A stretch of 9,483 nt of DNA from Candidatus Bathyarchaeota archaeon. GTDB taxonomy: Archaea; Thermoproteota; Bathyarchaeia; Bathyarchaeales; Bathyarchaeaceae. Made by a program: the position numbers and the translations under genes. The stretch spans positions 1 through 9,483 of the forward strand of contig JAPUUO010000049.1 in assembly GCA_026967815.1 (NCBI GenBank), written 5' to 3'. A model generated the notes under the pieces. It searched no databases. It was not told the origin of the DNA and saw nothing but the letters and a program-made list of their open reading frames with translations. Shown piece after piece: positions 6,555 through 9,483 of the stretch (positions are counted from its first letter, which is position 1; each line of letters begins with the position of its first letter).

Positions 6555-6969
6555 ATCTGAATTTGAACCAAAAATTGTGGGTTTCCTTTGCAACTGGTGC
6601 TCCTACGCTGGTGCCGACCTAGCTGGTGTCAGCCGAATTCAATATCCCCCCACCCTCAGAATCGTGAGGGTGATGTGCAGTGGGAGGGTTGACCCAGTTT
6701 TCATCCTCGAAGCCTTCAGAAGCGGAGCAGACGGAGTTCTCGTCGCTGGGTGCCACCCCGGCGACTGCCACTACCTCTCGGGAAATTACAAATTGCAAAG
6801 GAGAGTTTCCATGTTGAAAAAGGTTTTAGAACAGTTTGGTCTAGAGCCTGAGCGTCTGAGACTGGAGTGGGTCTCCGCCTCTGAAGGAGACCGATTTGCA
6901 ACGGTTATAAAGGACATGACAGAGAAAGTGAAAAAGCTCGGCCCAAGTCCGTTGAATAATGGAGGTTAG
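6547..6969 (+). CDS. mvhD: MvhD, [2Fe-2S] electron-transfer subunit linking hydrogenase to HdrA
   Basis: A 140-residue protein of normal length for MvhD. All five family cysteines are present: Cys 15 and 18 (FLCNWCSYAGAD), Cys 44 (VMCSGRVDP), Cys 69 and 74 (GCHPGDCHY), followed by ERLRLEWVSASEGDRF. In the known Mvh-Hdr complex MvhD carries a [2Fe-2S] cluster and transfers electrons from the hydrogenase small subunit to the C-terminal ferredoxin domain of HdrA. The gene overlaps the end of hdrA by 8 bases and has GGAGG at 6533-6537, 9 bases before the ATG. It is paralogous to the domain encoded at 2764 but has no winged-helix extension. This copy is the likely true partner of the hydrogenase encoded from 8431 onward. 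Confidence 0.93.
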   Translation: MTKSEFEPKIVGFLCNWCSYAGADLAGVSRIQYPPTLRIVRVMCSGRVDPVFILEAFRSGADGVLVAGCHPGDCHYLSGNYKLQRRVSMLKKVLEQFGLEPERLRLEWVSASEGDRFATVIKDMTEKVKKLGPSPLNNGG

Positions 6970-7525
6970 TTCGTTGTCAGAAAACAAAGAAACTCAAGAA
7001 AAAGAGAGTGGACAGAAAATGGTGCTTAAAGCAAGCGATATAGATCCAAAATTCAAATATGAAATCAGTAAGATTCCTGGTTCCGAAAAGGTCATGCTGT
7101 GTTTTCAATGCGGCACCTGCACAGCTGACTGCCCAATAGCGCGATTCGACGACTTTTACAGACCCAGAAAACTTATACGAATGGCGCAGTTGGGATTGAA
7201 AGACAAGCTTCTTTCAGACGATGTCATCTGGCTTTGCTCTACCTGCTTCACGTGCATAGATCATTGTCCGCAAGATGTGGGAATCGCCAGCATTGTAAGG
7301 GCTCTCCGAAACCTATCTGTGAAAGAGAGAGACATGCCTGTCGCCTATAAGGAGCTAGCTTCTAACATCCGCAAAACAGGCTACGCATATATTATTTCAG
7401 GAATGAGACTCAAAAAAAGAGAATCAGAAGGACTGCCTTCCCTACCAAAAGCTGACTTGAAAAACATCGCGAAACTCTTCGGCACGACGGGTCTCTCTAA
7501 GATGCTTGAAAAGGTGGAAACCTAA
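6959..7525 (+). CDS. hdrC: HdrC, heterodisulfide reductase ferredoxin subunit
   Basis: A soluble two-cluster ferredoxin subunit of 188 residues that would carry electrons from HdrA to HdrB. It shows two [4Fe-4S] motifs: Cys 48, 51, 54, 58 (CFQCGTCTADCP) and Cys 93, 96, 99, 103 (CSTCFTCIDHCP). Between them lies the family segment DDFYRPRKLIRMAQLG. No membrane segment is visible, so this is the cytoplasmic HdrC type, not the membrane HdrE/DsrM type. The start is uncertain. The ATG at 6959 overlaps the mvhD stop but lacks a ribosome-binding site. A TTG at 6974 in the same frame has GGAGG at 6961-6965 with an 8-base spacer and would give 183 residues. The first about 20 residues are charged and not conserved, so either start leaves the fold intact. 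The hdrB start follows 1 base after its stop. Confidence 0.92.
   Translation: MEVSSLSENKETQEKESGQKMVLKASDIDPKFKYEISKIPGSEKVMLCFQCGTCTADCPIARFDDFYRPRKLIRMAQLGLKDKLLSDDVIWLCSTCFTCIDHCPQDVGIASIVRALRNLSVKERDMPVAYKELASNIRKTGYAYIISGMRLKKRESEGLPSLPKADLKNIAKLFGTTGLSKMLEKVET
6961..6965 (+). promoter_or_regulatory. Ribosome-binding site that favours a TTG start for hdrC
   Basis: GGAGG is correctly spaced (8 bases) for the TTG at 6974 and lies inside the codons that follow the ATG at 6959. It makes the shorter HdrC plausible. Confidence 0.4.
7513..7517 (+). promoter_or_regulatory. Ribosome-binding site for hdrB start at 7527
   Basis: GGTGG lies 9 bases before the ATG at 7527. An in-frame TTG at 7506 has no site and would add residues unlike HdrB. 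Confidence 0.5.
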
Positions 7526-7526
7526 A

Positions 7527-8399
7527 ATGCCCGAGTTAAACTATCTTATCTTTCTGGGATGCGTCATTCCCTATAGAATCTCTAGCTACGAGATCTCCAC
7601 TAGAAAAGTTCTCGATAAACTCGGCGTAGAATTGGTGGAGATGCCCGAGTTCAACTGCTGCGGATTTCCACTGGATCCAATAAACCATGACATGATGCTC
7701 ACCCTAGCTGCGCAAAACCTCTGTTTGGCAGAGCAACAAAACTTAAACATAATGACCTTATGCAACGGATGTTTCGGTACTCTAAACCATGTGAATAAGG
7801 AGCTCAAGGAAGACAAAAAACTAAGAGAAAAAGTCAATGTGTACTTGAAGGAGATCGGCATGGAATTCGAGGGAACAACAAAGGTTAAACATCTCATCCA
7901 TGTGCTTGCAGAAAACATCGGGGTTGAAAGAATAAAGGATGCCGTTCAGAACCCACTAAATCCGCTCCGCGTGGCACAACACAGTGGATGTCACATTATT
8001 CGTCCAGCAAAGTACGTAGGATCCGATGACCCAGAAAACCCCACAGTTCTTAAAAAACTAATTAACGTAACCGGTGCGGAATGCTTGAACTATTTAGATG
8101 AAATGGAGTGTTGTGGCGCTCCGATAATTGGCGTGAACGAGAAACTCCCTCTCCAGTTGGCTAGGGAAAAACTTGACCACATTAGAGCTGTTGGCGCCCA
8201 AGCTTTGATAACGGTTTGTCCTTTCTGCCACATGATGTATGACCTAAACCAACCTAGAATAGAGAAAACTTTCAACGAGAAGTTTGGCATCCCGGTTCTT
8301 CATTATACCCAACTGTTGGGTTTAGCTATGGGCTTCAGCCCAGAAGAACTAGCTTTCAAACAGCTTAGGGTGAATGCATCTGAAATCGTAACCAAATAA
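7527..8399 (+). CDS. hdrB: HdrB, heterodisulfide reductase catalytic subunit with two CCG domains
   Basis: A 290-residue protein of normal HdrB length. Both CCG domains are complete: Cys 12, 44, 45, 79, 82 and Cys 155, 195, 196, 231, 234 (seen as NCCG, LCNGC, SGCH, ECCG, CPFC). In methanogen HdrB these residues hold two unusual non-cubane [4Fe-4S] clusters that cleave the CoM-S-S-CoB disulfide. The intact ligand set argues for a working disulfide reductase or related thiol chemistry. The substrate is open, because no methanogenesis gene is visible in the window. The N-terminus MPELNYLIFLGC fits the family start, supporting the ATG at 7527 over an upstream TTG. The gene lies 1 base after hdrC and 31 bases before the hydrogenase genes. 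Confidence 0.93.
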   Translation: MPELNYLIFLGCVIPYRISSYEISTRKVLDKLGVELVEMPEFNCCGFPLDPINHDMMLTLAAQNLCLAEQQNLNIMTLCNGCFGTLNHVNKELKEDKKLREKVNVYLKEIGMEFEGTTKVKHLIHVLAENIGVERIKDAVQNPLNPLRVAQHSGCHIIRPAKYVGSDDPENPTVLKKLINVTGAECLNYLDEMECCGAPIIGVNEKLPLQLAREKLDHIRAVGAQALITVCPFCHMMYDLNQPRIEKTFNEKFGIPVLHYTQLLGLAMGFSPEELAFKQLRVNASEIVTK

Positions 8400-8430
8400 T
8401 CGCGTAGAGGTAAAAAAAAAGGGATCAGAA

Positions 8431-9411
8431 ATGGAAAAAACGGGAAAACTAAAATTTGCTTTCTATTGGGCTGCTAGTTGCGGAGGTTGCGAGATCACAG
8501 TCCTTGACGTAAACGAGAAAATTCTTGACGTATTGGCGCTAGCTGATATCGTCTTCTGGCCGGTGGCTATTGACATTAAATACAAGGCTGTGAAGGCGTT
8601 TCCAGATAAATCCATTGATGTCTGCTTCTTCAACGGTGCAATTAGAACAGAAGAACAGGAACACATGGCTAAGCTCCTGAGAAAGAAATCCAAAGTCTTG
8701 ATAGCCTTCGGCTCATGTGCTTATCAGGGTGGCATTCCCGGTCTCGCAAACGTTGCAGATAAAAAAGAGGTCTTTGAAAGAGCATACCTTCAGTCCCCCT
8801 CCACACATAACCCCAATTGCGTAACCCCCAAGACTTCTTTCAAGGTTCCAGAAGGAGAGTTGAAGTTGCCAGAATTTTTTGACACAGTGAAAACTCTTGA
8901 TCAAACTGTAGCAGTAGATTACTACCTGCCCGGATGCCCACCAGTATCTGATCAGGTAGCTAAAGCAGTTGAAGCAATCGCCAAAAACGAGTTGCCTCCT
9001 AAAGGTTCGGTTCTGGCTCCTGAGAAGTCGGTCTGCGATGAATGTCCTAGAAAAAAAGAGGATAAAAAAATTTCCAAGATATACAGAGTCTATGAGATTA
9101 CTCCAGACCCAGAAAAGTGTCTCCTAGAACAAGGAATAATTTGCATAGGACCTGCAACCCGTGGAGGATGCGGAGCAAAGTGTATCAACGCAAATATGCC
9201 TTGCACAGGATGCGGAGGACCTTGCCCAAACGAGATGGAGCAGGGAGCAGCGATGATGAGTGCCCTATTATCGATTCTCGGAGTTAGTGGAGAAAAAGAG
9301 CTAGAGTACGACGCGGAAAAGCTGGCAGATCAGATTAGGGATCCTTTGGGAACTTTTTACAAGTATTCGCTGCCAGCTTCTCTTCTCAGAAGGAGGATTA
9401 TGAAAAAATGA
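8431..9411 (+). CDS. mvhG: MvhG, small subunit of F420-non-reducing (group 3) [NiFe] hydrogenase
   Basis: A 326-residue iron-sulfur subunit that carries electrons from the NiFe site in MvhA toward MvhD. The proximal [4Fe-4S] ligands are visible: Cys 17 and 20 (SCGGCE), Cys 96 (FGSCAYQGG) and Cys 169 (LPGCPP). Two further clusters are expected from the Cys-rich C-terminal region: Cys 202 and 205 (CDEC), Cys 230 and 238, then GGCGAKC, PCTGCGGPCP. There is no twin-arginine signal, so the enzyme should be cytoplasmic, as expected for group 3. The gene follows hdrB by 31 bases. A GGGATCA stretch at 8421-8427 resembles the GGTGATC ribosome-binding consensus. Its stop overlaps the mvhA start by 4 bases (ATGA). 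Group 3c assignment rests on the linked mvhD and hdrABC as well as the sequence. Confidence 0.92.
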   Translation: MEKTGKLKFAFYWAASCGGCEITVLDVNEKILDVLALADIVFWPVAIDIKYKAVKAFPDKSIDVCFFNGAIRTEEQEHMAKLLRKKSKVLIAFGSCAYQGGIPGLANVADKKEVFERAYLQSPSTHNPNCVTPKTSFKVPEGELKLPEFFDTVKTLDQTVAVDYYLPGCPPVSDQVAKAVEAIAKNELPPKGSVLAPEKSVCDECPRKKEDKKISKIYRVYEITPDPEKCLLEQGIICIGPATRGGCGAKCINANMPCTGCGGPCPNEMEQGAAMMSALLSILGVSGEKELEYDAEKLADQIRDPLGTFYKYSLPASLLRRRIMKK

Positions 9412-9483
9412 AAACGATAACCATAGATCCTATAACAAGGCTGGAAGGTCACGGAAAAATATCGATATTTCTGAATGAGGAGG
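9408..9483 (+). CDS. mvhA: MvhA, [NiFe] hydrogenase large subunit (partial, 3' end outside window)
   Basis: Only the first 25 codons are present. They encode MKTITIDPITRLEGHGKISI and a few more residues, the typical N-terminus of [NiFe] hydrogenase large subunits (TRLEGHGKI). The catalytic cysteine motifs, the L1 one shortly downstream and the C-terminal L2 one, lie outside the window and cannot be checked. The ATG overlaps the mvhG stop by 4 bases. AGGAGG at 9391-9396 is 11 bases upstream. An ATG at 9400 is in the mvhG frame and is not the start. Confidence 0.9.
   Translation, partial: MKTITIDPITRLEGHGKISIFLNEE

Overview
The window is almost wholly coding on the + strand (no gap over 60 bases) and reads as one gene cluster for flavin-based electron transfer built around heterodisulfide reductase (Hdr) and a group 3 (Mvh-type, F420-non-reducing) [NiFe] hydrogenase. 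The host is most probably an archaeon. The reasons are HdrA/HdrB/HdrC and MvhD/MvhG/MvhA families in one operon, a ribbon-helix-helix protein of archaeal style, strong GGAGG/GGTG ribosome-binding sites inside overlapping genes, and a bare oligo-T tract at the only likely transcription-unit boundary. A non-methanogenic lineage such as Bathyarchaeia is my best guess, but nothing here fixes the taxon, and some bacteria carry similar Hdr/Mvh clusters.

Layout. Positions 3-982 hold two tandem GcvH-like (glycine cleavage H protein fold) genes. The first is cut by the left edge; the second carries an N-terminal ribbon-helix-helix domain. Neither has the lipoyl-accepting lysine; the hairpin tip is replaced by Trp/Met/Phe-rich residues. 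A T7 tract follows at 990-996. From 1037 onward lies a tightly packed operon: a GltD/NfnB-like FAD-NAD(P)H oxidoreductase with an HdrA-type ferredoxin tail; an MvhD-like protein fused to a winged helix; a 1005-residue fused double HdrA; a canonical MvhD; HdrC; HdrB; the hydrogenase small subunit MvhG; and the first 25 codons of the large subunit MvhA, cut by the right edge.

How the parts may work together. By analogy with the MvhADG-HdrABC complex of methanogens, H2 oxidised by MvhAG would feed electrons through MvhD into HdrA. There flavin bifurcation would send one electron to ferredoxin and one through HdrC to the disulfide-reducing HdrB. The extra GltD-like protein plus MvhD-like pair repeats the 'HdrA-tail ferredoxin followed by MvhD' arrangement. 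It suggests a second, NAD(P)H-linked port into or out of the same Hdr core. The most unusual items are the lysine-less aromatic-tipped GcvH-like pair, the ribbon-helix-helix/GcvH fusion, the MvhD-winged-helix protein with a lost cysteine, and complementary domain losses in the two halves of the fused HdrA.
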